From: Cunninghamia lanceolata
Lineage: Eukaryota > Streptophyta > Pinopsida > Cupressales > Cupressaceae
Reading direction: 5' to 3'
Length of the DNA stretch: 64,000 nt
Assembly: GCA_027924645.1 (NCBI GenBank)
Contig: BSBN01000355.1
Location: forward strand, 496,001-560,000
Positions 12,218-23,847 of this stretch are shown here, piece by piece (within the stretch, counting starts at the first letter, position 1; the number at the start of each line of letters is the position of its first letter). A model generated the notes under the pieces. The model was not told the DNA's origin, ran no database searches, and saw nothing but the letters and a program-made list of their open reading frames with translations. The translations under genes were made by a program, and so were the position numbers.

Positions 12218-12222
12218 TAGAT
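12218..12222. other. Left target-site duplication of T (TAGAT)
   Basis: The five bases before T's LTR are TAGAT; those after the other LTR (34872-34876) are GAGAT. The single difference turns a GAG codon of O's frame into TAG. Confidence 0.7.
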
Positions 12223-13307
12223 TGTAGATTAGGAAATCAAATCCAAGGTTAAACATAACTAAATGCAAATTGAAACAAAGAGTTTATACCTAGACATGAA
12301 AACCCATTCTCATCAAATGGAGAGGAACTGTGTACGCAAGAGCTCCTAAGATATGATATACCCTAATTGATTCAAATGTGAAATGCTATCTCAATTTGCA
12401 ATTCACTAAAAGACTAGCTCATTAGATTTTTTGGCATGATAACTCTACTAGAAAATTGGATCCCAAAATGGGTTGAAAGATATTGTTTTTATAGAGATTT
12501 TGGAGGGATTTTGATCCAAGGGTGGAGATTCATTTGGAAGATCAATGGTGGAGGATAAAAGTGATGTGGAGGGCCTAGATTTGACCTTGGAGGAATGGAG
12601 GGCTAGGAATAAAAGTAAATCTTTTATTCATTCTAGGGAAAGGAGGAATTAAATGAGTATGGGTGAGATGGAATATTTATGAATTAAAGATTCATATGGG
12701 AAATGTAAAATGAATTAAAAATTCATTTGGGGATAAGTGGAGTTAAATGAGGTATGTGGGTGGTAAGGGGTTGTAAGAGGAATTAATTGTGATGTGGGAT
12801 ATATTTAAATAAATAATTGAATTATGTGGATATATTCCAATTTTTTATTTGGAGGATGTGGGGAAGGGTGTTAAACTAGGTTTGACCACCCAAATGAGAG
12901 GTTAGGATTAATTAAATATAAGTTTTACTTAATTAATCCTAGGGCTAGGATGAGGTAGGCTAGGGTAGGCAATTAAATAATAGCTATTTAATTGCCTAGG
13001 GTAGGGATAGGTCAATTAATAGGCCGAATTAATTGGTTAAACATAATTTAGCTAATTAATTAGATTTAGTGAGGAGAGGGAAATTGACCAAATAAATATT
13101 GCATATATATTAAATCAAATGGCTAAGGTTTTGGACTATTGAATTAATGAAATTAATGAAATTGTTGGGGATAGAATGATGGAAAATTAGGTGATGAAGG
13201 GATAATTAATTAAATAGAAATTTAATTAATTGATTAGAAGAGAAATTGGTATGTTTAGGGATGTCAGGAGTCGGTTTGATGGTAAAAGATATTTTTAGGT
13301 GTCTACA
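12223..13307 (-). repeat. T 3' LTR (1085 bp)
   Basis: Plus-strand ends are TGTAGATTAGG and AGGTGTCTACA, an inverted hexamer pair. The last 300 bp (13010-13307) are clearly repeated at 34573-34871. The first 780 bp have no partner in the window because the other LTR is truncated, so the left edge rests on the terminal hexamer and on the target duplication. Confidence 0.75.
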
Positions 13308-13318
13308 TTTGCCCCACT
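13308..13318 (-). promoter_or_regulatory. T polypurine tract
   Basis: On the minus strand AGTGGGGCAAA abuts the LTR start TGTAGACACC. This is the expected place and composition for the plus-strand primer of reverse transcription. Confidence 0.8.
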
Positions 13319-13839
13319 TTGACATGGCATCAGGACCTACGAGGGAAGTGGCGTTAGGTCAAAGAAAAATATGCCCCAACTACCGGGAAGGAATAAGATG
13401 GGTAAGGGATGCCCCCTTGAGAAGTTGGTGGAAAAAATAAAAAATTTTAGGGCGATCTCTTGAAAGGACGCGATGGACATGAAAGTTGCATAGGGGATGG
13501 AAAAATGAAGATGACAAGAAGAAAACAGAGGGAAAAGGTTGGGATCTGCACCTTGGAGGGGAGAAAGAGTGGGCAGGAGATGACATGGCATGCTGTATTA
13601 GGACAAGTGGGCCCTAAGAGTGCCACATTTGCACACATTGACTTGGTGAGAAGGAGCAGAGGAGAGATGGCTGAGCGCAACCCCCAATTCCCTCAACTTC
13701 AACACATTTCTGAGTGGTTTCAATTGTTTGGCCAGGCATCAGAGGCTAGACCCCAGGTAGGGCCTAACCCTGGATTTTGATTTTTTAGTTTTGTCACATT
13801 TTTGGGGTTTGGGAATTAGGTTTTGGAATGGTGGTGCTA

Positions 13840-14290
13840 TTGCAAGGTCGTGCAGCGCTAGAAGAATGTGGATTAGCGCCATCCTCTGGATTCGCGCTAT
13901 CTGCTAGGGTAGGCTAGAGGTGGTTTGTTGCCATATTTTTAGGGTTTTAGCGCCAAATGCATGGTAGGGTAGCATTATACTCTAGAATAGCGCTATTTTG
14001 ATTAGTGGTGCTATTTTTAGTTTTAGTGCAAAGAACAGTATTAGTGTAATATTTAGAATATGTGCGATAGGGGGAATTGGTGCTAATCCTTAGATTAGTG
14101 CCAAGTGATGGGGTGGCGCCATATTGTAAAATGGCACTAAGTGTATTACATAGTAGCGCTATGTATTAAAGTGGCACAAAATGCCTTGCACAGTGGCGCT
14201 ATTATCTGCAATAGCACCATGAGAAGAAGTAGTAGCGCTATTTGTCAAACAGTGCAAAGCATGGTGTGTTTTGGTGCCAAGTGATTTTGG
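13840..14290. repeat. Array of degenerate GCGCTA / GCGCCA motifs
   Basis: About 18 copies of a TAGCGCTAT/TGGCGCCAT-like core (for example at 13853, 13875, 13890, 13949, 13994, 14116, 14154, 14204, 14235), spaced about 15-40 bp with AT-rich filler. AGCGCT is itself a palindrome, so the array is full of inverted repeats. It lies between the 3' LTR and the antisense ORF. 13319-13840 holds no recognised gene; an open frame at 13460-13780 has no recognisable domain. Confidence 0.8.
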
Positions 14291-14350
14291 CATTGAACAT
14301 TAGAAGAAAGGGGGTGTTTTGGAAAAAAGATAGGTAGATTTTTTACCAGA

Positions 14351-16598
14351 ATGTTGTGGATGCAAGATATGAGGTCGTTTATAGTGTACTCACGAGAGCG
14401 ACGCGTGCCATCGGTGATGGCATTATTCGATCAATTTTATGATGTTGCTCAGGCCTGACTGGCTAGGTTGGGGCTCTTGACAGTGGCATCAATGCTGGTG
14501 CTACAAGCCCATAAAGCTTTGATGACAGTAGTAGTGGAGCAGTATCGTTTGGAGACCTACACATTTTTGCTTCTGACTGGGGAGATCACTATCACACTTG
14601 AGGATGTTTATCGCATCCTCAAGCTACCTATTCGCAGTCGGTGGGTGAGATATGACACAAGGAGGGGATGGAGGGCCCTGATCAGAGTATCTGGCTAGGA
14701 TCATATTATTTTGTCAGCCGATGGGAGGGAGATGAGTAATGACGGGACTCTGGCGGTGGGTACAGATCCCTTTGCCTTATTCCTGTGCACATTGATTGGA
14801 GGGGTGGTGATGCCTGATAGGAGGGGCAGGGGTTTTCCAGTTGGATGGGGGGAGATGAATGAGGGGATGGTCAGACATGAGACCATGTATGCCTGGGGAT
14901 TGGCAATGTTGGGGCAGCTATATCATGAGATGCATACAGTTGTCTATTTGTATGATTCAGCGTTGTCAGTTGGGGTTACTCTACTACATGTGTGGATTTG
15001 GGAGCATATTATAGTTACTCAACTGAGATGTGGGTACTATCAACATCCATTTGAGGCCTTTGTGTTTTTATATTGGGATGTCGAGTACACCTTTACTAGA
15101 CAGGTTCGATATTGGAGGTGGATGCTGGATGATGTTATTCGAGTGACCTGGTGACCCTACATCAGAGTGGAGCCATGGCCTGATGATGATATTCACCTGC
15201 CCTTTTCTTTTCAACAGTAGTATTTGATGGGTCGAGGAGACCACGCGATAGATATGTATCTACCATCGCAGGTTATGCGGTAGGTTGGGTTGCGGCAGGA
15301 TACTCCATAGTAGATGACCATCTTTACACAAACTCGCCATGATGCACACTTCTGGCCTGCAACCATACAGCCATAGGTCACTCTGGATGATTTTGTAGCT
15401 TTGCAACCATTGCAGTGGGATTGAGGGAGCATGGTCAGGGATGTAGGCACTACTCCTGCATATGATGTATGGTGGCAGATGTGGCAGCCGACGTAGTTTA
15501 CAGACCAAGCAGAGGAGGTGCTCCCTATAGAGGAGGCGGGATTAGGGGATGATGATTTAGAGGATGATGGGGACGATGATTCTAATGGAGATGATTTCAT
15601 GGAGGAGGGGGAGGAGATCATTGGATACTACCTCGTGGAGATTAGAGGGGATGTAGAGGAGGAGGAGGTCGGGAGGGATGGTCAGCTGATGGATGTGCTG
15701 GCAGTGGCGGCAGCTAGATAGGTACCCCTGCAGCAGGTGAGATAGTAGGCACCTGTACAATAGGTTCCTATTGATTAGGTGCAGATTAGGGTGGGGCGGT
15801 GGCAGAGAAGGCCTCAATGGCATGGGGGACAGTCGAGGGTGGACAAGGGGGTCTTCCCCCACCACAAGTAGCACAGCAGCAGGTTATCGCCATAGGGCAG
15901 CAGACAACAGGGTAGCAGGGAGCAGGGCTGAGGAGGAAGAGGAGATTGAGACCCTGCAGGCATTGGTAGCTAGTGTGCAGGAGGCATTAGAGAGCCAGGA
16001 GGTAGAGTTGGTTCAATTGCGGGGGACAGTGGCTTTGTTGGATGGGTTAGATGGATAGGTGCTTGCATTGCAAGCACAGTTAGCCCAAGCTCAGGGTGAC
16101 ATAGTGATTTTGACCGGCGAGCGGGATGTGGCCCTTGCAAAGGCACAACAGGCAGAGACTACAGTGGGTAGCTTGCAGGCTTCAGGTGCTGGTATGCCTT
16201 CAGTTTTGACATTGATGCAGACGCAGGTGTCACAGACATAGACACAGTTATATCAGGTATAGGGACAGTTGTCTCAGGTACAGGGTCAACTGTCTTAGGT
16301 ACAGGGGGAGTTGGCAGAGGCCAGAGGGTGGATAGAGTATTATCGAAGCTTCTATTGCGCGGTAGTGCCGGCAGAGCAACGTGCACCGAGTTATAGTCAA
16401 GTCAGTGGATCAAGGGCATCCAAATCACATAGATCTAGATCTGTTCAGTTCGTACAGTAGCTAATGGGTCCCCCATCACATGTGCCCTAGCAGGTTCCTC
16501 AAGTTTAGGTTCAGCTGCAGCCACAGCCACAAACAAGACCGCAGCTACCACTAGGGTTAGGCTCTCCTAGCACTTTAGAGAGAGGGTCCTCTATGTGA
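14351..16598 (+). pseudogene. Antisense ORF of T: plant mobile domain (PMD) protein with acidic and coiled-coil tail (broken)
   Basis: The frame opens with ATG at 14351 and is kept to about 15720, with a one-base shift near 15750 and a second frame to the TGA at 16596. The plant mobile domain is recognisable: VMALFDQFYDVAQA, ITLEDVYRILKLPIRSRWV (about 14585-14645), a MYAWGLAMLGQLYHEM block (14885-14930) and VTLLHVWIWEH (14965-15010). Then come YLMGRGDHAIDMYLP and VGLRQDTP, an acidic run (DDDLEDDGDDDSNGDD, about 15545-15600), a heptad-like coiled coil (15940-16230) and Q-rich repeats (16240-16340). PMDs occur in MAIN-like host proteins and in transposon ORFs; the molecular role in the element is unknown. 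Most stops are TAG at Gln positions. It is transcribed opposite to gag-pol, if at all. Confidence 0.85.
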
Positions 16599-18577
16599 CT
16601 TGTTATATAATGTTAGCCCTTAGAGGCATTGTATCAGGACATTATATTTTTTGATGTGTATATGGGTGATGTACATTTTTTTGCGATCATGATATATGAT
16701 ATGATGTTTTTTGATGGCCTATATGTTTGTTTATGATGATGTTATATGATTATGATGATGCTCTATGATGATAGATGCAGTATGCTTTATGGATTATATG
16801 CTTATGGATGTGTTGTGTCTATGCCATGCAATGTATTATGTTGATGTTATGGATGTATCTATTCATGTAATATGATGGATGTAATGATGTTTTATTTATT
16901 TTGATATATGCATGTGTGTGATTTATGGATGATGACGTAAAATGGAAACAAATGTTTAGATTAATAACATGTATTATGGATGTTAAATGCAATGCAATGG
17001 AAATGTATGTTTATCTAAATAAACACATGTTATGTATGGAAATATGGATATGCAGCTAGATGATTGTAGAATGCACCTAAATGATTGTAAACTAAATGAT
17101 ATTTATAAATGAATCTAATGAGATGATGTGTAACTACAAGATTCTAAAATGAACCTAATAAAATGATATGCAACTGCAAGATTCTAAAATGAACCTAGTG
17201 GAAATGCATATTAAATGATTATGATATGTAGTTAGATGATATGTGATATGCAAGCTAGGTGATGTGTGAGATGATTAAGTCTTGATTCACATGATGTCCA
17301 TTGTTGGACCCTGGGTGGTGGGGCCGTGCAATAGAGGCATAGGTGGGGAGAGGATAAGGGTGGATGGATGGGGTACGAATAGGATTGGGAGCGGTGGAAT
17401 GAGGGAATTGTTAGGTCATGAAACATCACGTCATTGAGGGGGGGATATGGTCTAGTTCGGGATGTGTTGAGTGAGAGTTAGTTAGAGGAGTGGGACTAGT
17501 GAGAAGATTTGGTAGGGTGAGGGGGGGAGGTGGTTTATAAAATCTAGGTCCAGATGGTATAGTTGATTAGGATGATGATTTGAGCTAGTAACAGTAGTTG
17601 CATAACATTAATTGAGAGCATTTCTTAGTTTACTATACCAATGTAGGATACAGTTCACAAAGGTATGAAATGACCTAGGTGATGATATATATCTGACGAT
17701 TGCATGGACTAGACCAACAAACAATAGGTTGATTTCATGTGTGCCCAAGGTAGTATAACCTTGGCTGGCCTAGGAAGGGGGCTCATAGCGATGAGTGCTA
17801 ATAGTACATATAAGGTTTTTTAATGCCTATATATGTAAATGAGGCATTGCATACTAGAACTAGCCCAAGCTTCAAGATATGAATATTATTCTTGGAGTAA
17901 TGAAACCAACCCACAAGCATAGCATACAGAAACAATGACCATGTCTACTCTAGGTGTTGTCCACTACTTATCATGATATAATGAGATCAAGGTAGCTTTG
18001 GAGATGACCTAGAGGGAGACAAAAAGATAAAGATCAATAATCAAAAAGACCAACGAAAAGATACAAATAGCCTTTGTGTATTCTTGCCAAGATACATGTT
18101 GATAGGATGACAAATTCTTGTCCATTGTAGGAATGATATATCCTAGGGCGCGAATCAGTTGGATTTTGTTGGATAATTTTGAAAGGTGGGCAAAAGGACA
18201 GTCAGGCTATGTGTGGGATTATAGTTGGTATGTTGATTGATGATTTTTGCATTAGGGATGATGCTTCAGGTGTATACTTAGTGTGTGTATCATGTGCTAG
18301 GTCTAGCAAGCTCAGTGAATGGGGACCATCCAAATGGGTTGGATGGGTACATCTTATGTACCTGAGTACTGGAAACTTCCTTCATATTCCAAATTACCTA
18401 CATACCCTATGTCCACGAGATCAAGGTACTTTCAAGATGCAGGTGAAATGAATATGTAGTTTTGGTAAGACTTGATGATGTGGGACTAGTTTAGGATGGG
18501 TGTGATGTGATGAGTTGATGGATGTAGATGGTTGTGAGTTACAACGAGATTGATGTATGGGGTGATTTGCGGTGAAT
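16599..18577. other. Spacer between the antisense ORF and T integrase; no gene seen
   Basis: 16640-17290 is rich in ATGAT/TATG simple motifs. 17280-17540 is G-rich on the plus strand (for example GGTAGGGTGAGGGGGGGAGG). The longest frame, 18179-18451, shows no known domain. The stretch is part of T's 3' untranslated region as read from the gag-pol strand. Confidence 0.7.
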
Positions 18578-18686
18578 TGTGTTGTTTTTTGGATTTTCTA
18601 ATTTTTGTATTGTTTTTGGATTTTTCTGATTTTGTATTGTTTTTGGATTTTTCTGATTTTGTATTGTTTTTGGATTTTTTTATTTC
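18578..18686. repeat. 27-bp tandem repeat, about four copies
   Basis: TGTATTGTTTTTGGATTTTT plus a CTGATTT tail recurs at 18606, 18633 and 18660 with a diverged copy at 18578. Because 27 is a multiple of 3, the minus strand shows a spurious 9-residue repeat protein. Confidence 0.95.
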
Positions 18687-18983
18687 CAGGTGTACAAAGG
18701 GGAGCTTACAAGGATCCTCATTCCATGAGTTAGCCTTGGGATGGGATAGTGCGGGTTGGGCGATAGGACTTGATGTTTCAGAATTCCAAGCCATCGGATG
18801 TGTGCGATATGGAGTGTTGTGACGGGAAGATGACTTATTAGATGGCGCCTAAAATAGGTTTTCACCATGGTACTTATCCAAGACGTCACCAAGGTGATTT
18901 TCACCATTGGAAGTGTTTATTGCATTCAGGTTTTTCTTTATTTTTTCTATTTTTTTTATTTTTTGATTGGGATACTTGATGGG

Positions 18984-20379
18984 TTATGCATAGAATTTTT
19001 TCAGATGTAGGATGTTCATAGGCTCATCCAGAGGCTGGCCCTCAGGTGTTGCAAGTTGGTATGCTCCTGATCCATAGGTGGCTATGATGACATAAGGTCC
19101 TAGCCAATTGGGTTCGAACTTGCCTTTCTTAGGGCGCTCTTGCAAGTTCTTCTGATTTTCCATAAGGACAAGGTTACCTACTTCAAATTTTTAGTTTCTG
19201 ATCCTCTTGTTATAGCTTCTCTTGAGGTGATTTTGATAGGCCTGTAGGTGGTTCAATGCATTCAGGCATTTCTCATCCAGTAATTCTAGCCGATGCAACC
19301 TTGTGACTCGGTATTCCTCATCAGTGATTATGTTTTGCAGGGATACTCATAGGGATGGCAGCTTGACCTTAATAAGTAAAATGGCTTCAGATCCAAATAC
19401 TAGGGAAAATCGAGTGGCTCCTATGGGGGTGCAGATGCTTGTACTATAGGCCCATAAGGCAGGGTTGAGTTGGAGGTGCCAATCATGGCCAGCTTCATTG
19501 ACTATCTTCTTTAGAATGCGGAGGATGGTTTTATTCGAAGCCTCTGCTTGACCGTTTCCTTGAGGGTAATATGGGGTGGAGAAGTGGTGTTTGATTTCAA
19601 TTTTTGCACAAAGTGTGGACTTCTTGGTTTTTGAATGGCTTTCCATTGTCGATGACAATGGAATGAGGGATACCATAGTGACAAATGATGTAATGGCGGA
19701 TGAATTTGGATATCTGGGTTCCAGTGGTGAAGGTGAGTGGTATTGCTTCCACCCACTTGGTGAAGTATTCAATAGTTGTGATGATGAACTTATGGTCGTT
19801 GGATGAAGGTGGATGTATTTTTCATACGAGGTCAAGTCCCCATTGCACGAAAGGCCACGATGTCATGATTGGTTGCAATTCTTGTGCTGGTACGTGAATG
19901 AGATCTCCATGTTGTTGACATGGTAGGTATTTTTTGATAAATCGGTAGGTGTCTCTTTCCATGGTTGGCCAATAGTATCCAATCCTCAGGATCTTTTTAG
20001 CAAGAGCGGGTCCACTTGAATGTGCCCCATAGATACCTATGTGTACCTCTTGCAAGGCCACTTTAGCTTCCCTAGAGTCTATACATCGTAAAAGTGTGCC
20101 CTCAAGAGTCCTTTTGTATAGGGTATCTCCTACAAGGGTGAAGCGGGAGGCTTGATGAATGAAAGATTTTTGTTGGGAGGCTGATAGATTGAGAGGGATG
20201 ATGTTGTCGTGGAGGTATAGGTAGGTTTCTTGATACCATGGGGATAGGGCACCAATGACTTCACACACTAGCTCTGATTGAGGAACATCATATGCTGGGA
20301 TGGGGAGTTCTTCTATCAGGAACTCACACTTCTTGTTGTCTTTCTTCATGTCGACCAGGGATCTGATGGTGGCCATGGC
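18984..20379 (-). pseudogene. T integrase (broken)
   Basis: The zinc-binding part is at about 20000-20200 (HIGIYGAHSSG, then LPCQQHGD; the first Cys of the CxxC pair appears to have become Tyr). The catalytic triad is visible as GLDLV, VIDNGKPF and GQAEASN (20376 down to about 19540). The C-terminal block GPYVI...GAYQLATPEGQPLDEP and the end HLKKFYA lie at 18984-19150, stop TAA at 18984-18986. A frameshift separates the two halves near 19830. The family role is insertion of the cDNA. Next to it on the 5' side is the second RNase H, as in Tat elements. Confidence 0.88.
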
Positions 20380-21357
20380 ATCTGCAGCTTTGTTGTTTAA
20401 CCTTGGGATCTACTCAAAGTGGATGTCATCAAAATAGTCTTTGAAATCATTGACCATTTTTTTGTAAGGCAGAAGTTTATCATCCTTTGTCTTGTACTCA
20501 TTGTTTACCTACCATATGACTAGTTGAGAGTCTCCATACACTGTCAGCTTCTCAATTTTCCATTTGATTGCCATTCGGAGTCTTGTGATAAGGGCCTCGT
20601 ATTCTGCGTGTTGTTGGTACATGGGAATGTGATTTTGAAGGACTTAGGGATGGTGTCTCCTTGAGGGGTAACAAACAGGATGCCTGCCCCTGAGCCTCTG
20701 TGTGTGTATTTTCCATGTTTCTATTGCCGATGTTATGTTCAGGATGGCTTCATCAGGGAATTCTACCAGTGTCAGATGTTCTACAGGAACGGGTGCTTCA
20801 GCCAGCTAATCAGCGATGACCTATCCTTTGATGGATTTTCTCTTAATATATTTGATGTCAAATTCAGTGAGGATCATGACCCATTTTTCCATTCTCCCAG
20901 TAAGAGCAGCTCTATTTAATAGATATTTTAGTGGATCGATCTTGGCGATGAGCTTGGTTTTGTGATTGAGCATGTAGTGTCATAGTTTTTGTGAAGTAAA
21001 GACTAGGGCCAGACATGCTCGTTCAATTTGTGTATAGTTTAGCTCATATGAGATTAGGGTGTGGCTGATGTAATAAATGGCTCTTTCCTTCCCTTGTTCA
21101 TCGTTTTGTGCTAGTAAGGCTCCGATAGCTATCTCTATTGTTGAGATATATAACAAGAAGGGTTCTCCTTGCCTCGGTAGAGTTAGAATAGAGGGATTAG
21201 CTAGATAATCTTTGAGCTAGTCAAAGGCAGCCTGACACTGAGTGTTCCAGACAAAAGCTATGTCTTTTCTGAGTAGGTGCTGGAATGGTTGACATTTATC
21301 GGCCAATTGAGCAATGAACCGATGAATAGATTGGAGTTTGCCTTGTAGACTTCTCAA
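20380..21357 (-). pseudogene. T double RNase H: retroviral-type then archaeal-type domain (broken)
   Basis: Downstream of RT the frame reads LRSLQGKLQSIHRFIAQLAD, then a gypsy RNase H ending MILTEFDIKYIKRKSIKG (about 20835-20900). A second, archaeal-type RNase H follows (20340-20630): EYEALITRLRMAI, IEKLTVYGDSQLVI, VNNEYKTKDDKL, IPRLNNKAADAMA. Two RNase H domains in this order mark the Tat lineage. At least six in-frame TAGs fall where Gln is expected (for example KG*VIAD, AD*LAEAP, FE*IPRLNN), plus one TGA where Arg would fit (QKL*HYML). Confidence 0.85.
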
Positions 21358-22014
21358 CTATTTTAGTGTTTTTGGAGGAGGCATTTCAGTGATGGTCTTG
21401 ACCTTTGAGGGATCTACCTCGATTCCTCTTCTAGAAACTATGTATCCCAAAAGTTTTCCTAAGGTGACCCCGAAGACACATTTCTTTGGATTCAGGTGAA
21501 CATTGTATTGCTCTAATCGGTCGAAGATCTTGGCCAATACATCTAGGTGTTCTTCCCGTGTCTTTGATTTCCTTAGCAAGTCATCCACATAGTCTTCCAT
21601 GATGTGGTGGAAAAGATCATGGAAGATGATGGTCATGGATCTTTGATACGTGGCTCCCGCATTCTTTAGACCGAACGACATTACCACCTAGTAGTATGTC
21701 CCCCATGGACATATGAAGGCTGTCTTATGTTGGTCTTCTTCTGCAATCCAAATTTGGTTGTATCCTAAAAAGAAATCCATTAAGGATAGCATCTCATGTC
21801 CTGCCGTGAGATCCACTATAATGTCTATGTTAGGAAATGAGAAGTCATCCTTTGGGAAAGCTTTGTTGAGATCTCGAAAGTCGGTAAAGCAATGGATTCG
21901 GCCATTTGGTTTGGATACTAGTACTAGGTTAGAAACCCATTCAAGATAATCAATCGTGCGAATGAATCCAACATCCAGTAGTTTCTTTAGCTCTGCTTTG
22001 ACTAGTAGGGCCAC
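21358..22014 (-). pseudogene. T reverse transcriptase (broken)
   Basis: Two frame-consistent pieces are separated by one TAG (21688-21690). The N-terminal piece has LLDVGFIRTIDYLEWVSN, LVSKPNGRIHCFTDFRDLNK and KDDFSFPNID. The C-terminal piece has MSFGLKNAGATYQRSM, the palm motif YVDDLL with both catalytic Asp kept, LNPKKCVFGV and EVDPSKVKTI. Some family residues have drifted (MSFG for MPFG, DFFLGYNQIWI for DGFSGYNQI). The same frame continues up to 24426 through protease. Confidence 0.9.
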
Positions 22015-22990
22015 CTAGGGGTTCATTTTTCTGAGCTTCTACTTTACTAGTTTCGCATCAGGGCGTACTGCAAGGTGATGAATGACAAAGGCAGGATCAA
22101 GCCCTGGCATGTCTGCATAGGTCCATGCAAAATTGTGATTTCTACGTTTGAAAAATGCTAGGAAGTTTTTTTGATCTACTGTGCTGAGAGATTCTACCCT
22201 AAAAGTTATTTTTGGCTCCTCTTTCATCCCTAGATTCATCTCTTGGGCTGGCTCAACCATGACGGGTGACCTATCTGGATAAACCTTGTCTATCTCGGGA
22301 AGGCCCACACTTCCATCTCCTAGCGCCTTGTGGAGGTTTTCACCAAGAGATACATCTTTTGTTTTTACTTTTTTGGGATCTGATACTGCCACAAAATAGT
22401 TTTCACCATCAGATCCTTTTTTGTTTTTTATATTTTTATGACTAGAAGCAGGAGTTGTCTCCCTGAAATAGGCATGTGTATCAAGTTCCATGATGTATCC
22501 TGCTCTGTGATCTCCCAGGGGGAAGTGATCTCTAACCCCCATCATTTCAGTGATGGCCTCATCGTTTGGTGCTATGTCGAAGAAAGGAGGTCCCCGTTGG
22601 TCCCATTCTATGAGGTCTGGGTATACAAGTGGTAAGTCATTGGATGACGAAGCTAGGGTGGTGATTGTGTAGATGGTGCATATGAATGAGTCAAAGAAAT
22701 CGACAAAATCACTAAAGGAGTCTTGATGGCCCGTTTCGTTGATGTTGTCAACTTCAAGAGAGACTGTAGCGACCTCAGCTAAGATACATTCACCGGTAGT
22801 GAGGATGCGTTGTCTTTGACAATATCCTAACCCTTGTGTATAGGGATTTCTTGTCACTTGGACTGGTTTCACAGTGCCCTGTTCATGAAGTCCGATACCA
22901 CCTTGTCCTTTATAACCCATGTTTTTGACAATTTCGAACCCTTTACCATAGATTTCTATTGGTATGGTGGGAGCTTCTTGCTTAGATTCT
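22015..22990 (-). pseudogene. T protease-RT linker with G-patch-like segment (broken)
   Basis: Residues encoded at 22822-22950 read GKGFEIVKNMGYKGQGGIGL, then HEQGTVKPVQVT, then QGLGY. This glycine spacing resembles a G-patch, an RNA-binding motif known at the end of some retroviral proteases. The rest (22039-22820) is a hydrophilic linker ending FAWTYADMPGLDPAFVIHHL (about 22070-22130), the usual lead-in to RT in plant gypsy polyproteins. Few stops are present. Confidence 0.7.
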
Positions 22991-23847
22991 CCATCCTTAT
23001 AGAGCTAGGATGAGATATCTTTGAGGACATCCTGATCTAGGAGATGTTTCTTTTCAAAGATGGGTGATGGTTTACACTTGATGATGACTATGTTGGCTGC
23101 TTCTGTCTTTGGGATGCCAAACGTTTTAGGATTGGGTAATGTGCCCACACAAAAGGTACCGTACAGGTTGTATTCCCCACATCCCATGTCACTGAGCTTG
23201 ATCTTGACCTCGGGTGGTGGTGGTGTTTGGGATGAAGTGGTTGCAATATTGGCGGGGTGGATGTATGAGGTGGAAATTGTTGGATCGGCTTTGGTGGTGG
23301 CTTTGTTGTATGGGCAGAAGGTATGGTCATGGCCTTCCAAGAAACTATAGTATTGGAAGGGGTAGGGGTCGGTGTAGACAGTTACTTCCGTGCCATTGTG
23401 AGGGAACTTGACGCATTGATGGAATGTGGATGGGACCGCTTGCATGGCATGGATCCATGGTCGGCTGAGAAGAATGTTGTAGGGAAGGTCAAGATCAAGG
23501 ACCTGATATTTTGTTTCTAGTATTTTCTGTCCCCCTTGAATAGGGAGCTTGATGGTGCATTCAGATAGTCTTTCAGTGTCATCATACCCTTTGATTGTGA
23601 TGCACTCACTGGTGTCTACAACCACATCTGAGTATCCCAAGTGTTTTAATAGTTTAAGAGTGCATATGTTTAGGCTAGAACCACCATCTATTAAGACTCT
23701 TTTGATGATGTGTTTATGGATATGGACTTTGATATGTAAGGCGTCATTGTGTAAGTGTTCAGAAGTGGAAAGATCCTTTTCTAAAAATGTGAGATGATGC
23801 GGTGCAGCAATATGTCCTACCATGGCTTGAAATTGAGTCACATTCAA
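22991..23847 (-). pseudogene. T aspartic protease (broken)
   Basis: The active-site block is KRVLIDGGSSLNICTLKLL (about 23630-23700), with DGG in place of the more usual D(T/S)G, as is common in plant Tat/Athila elements. It is followed by GYDDTERLSECTIKLPIQGG and LPYNILLSRPWIH (family LLGRPWIH). The domain lies in the same frame as RT. The function is cleavage of the gag-pol polyprotein. Confidence 0.85.

Noticed and set aside
15211..15874. Ser/Pro-rich minus-strand frames opposite the antisense ORF
   Set aside because: Reverse complement of the acidic GAT/GAG-rich coding segment of the plus-strand ORF.
18486..18822. Repeat proteins on both strands at the 27-bp tandem repeat
   Set aside because: The repeat length is a multiple of three, so all frames stay open by chance.
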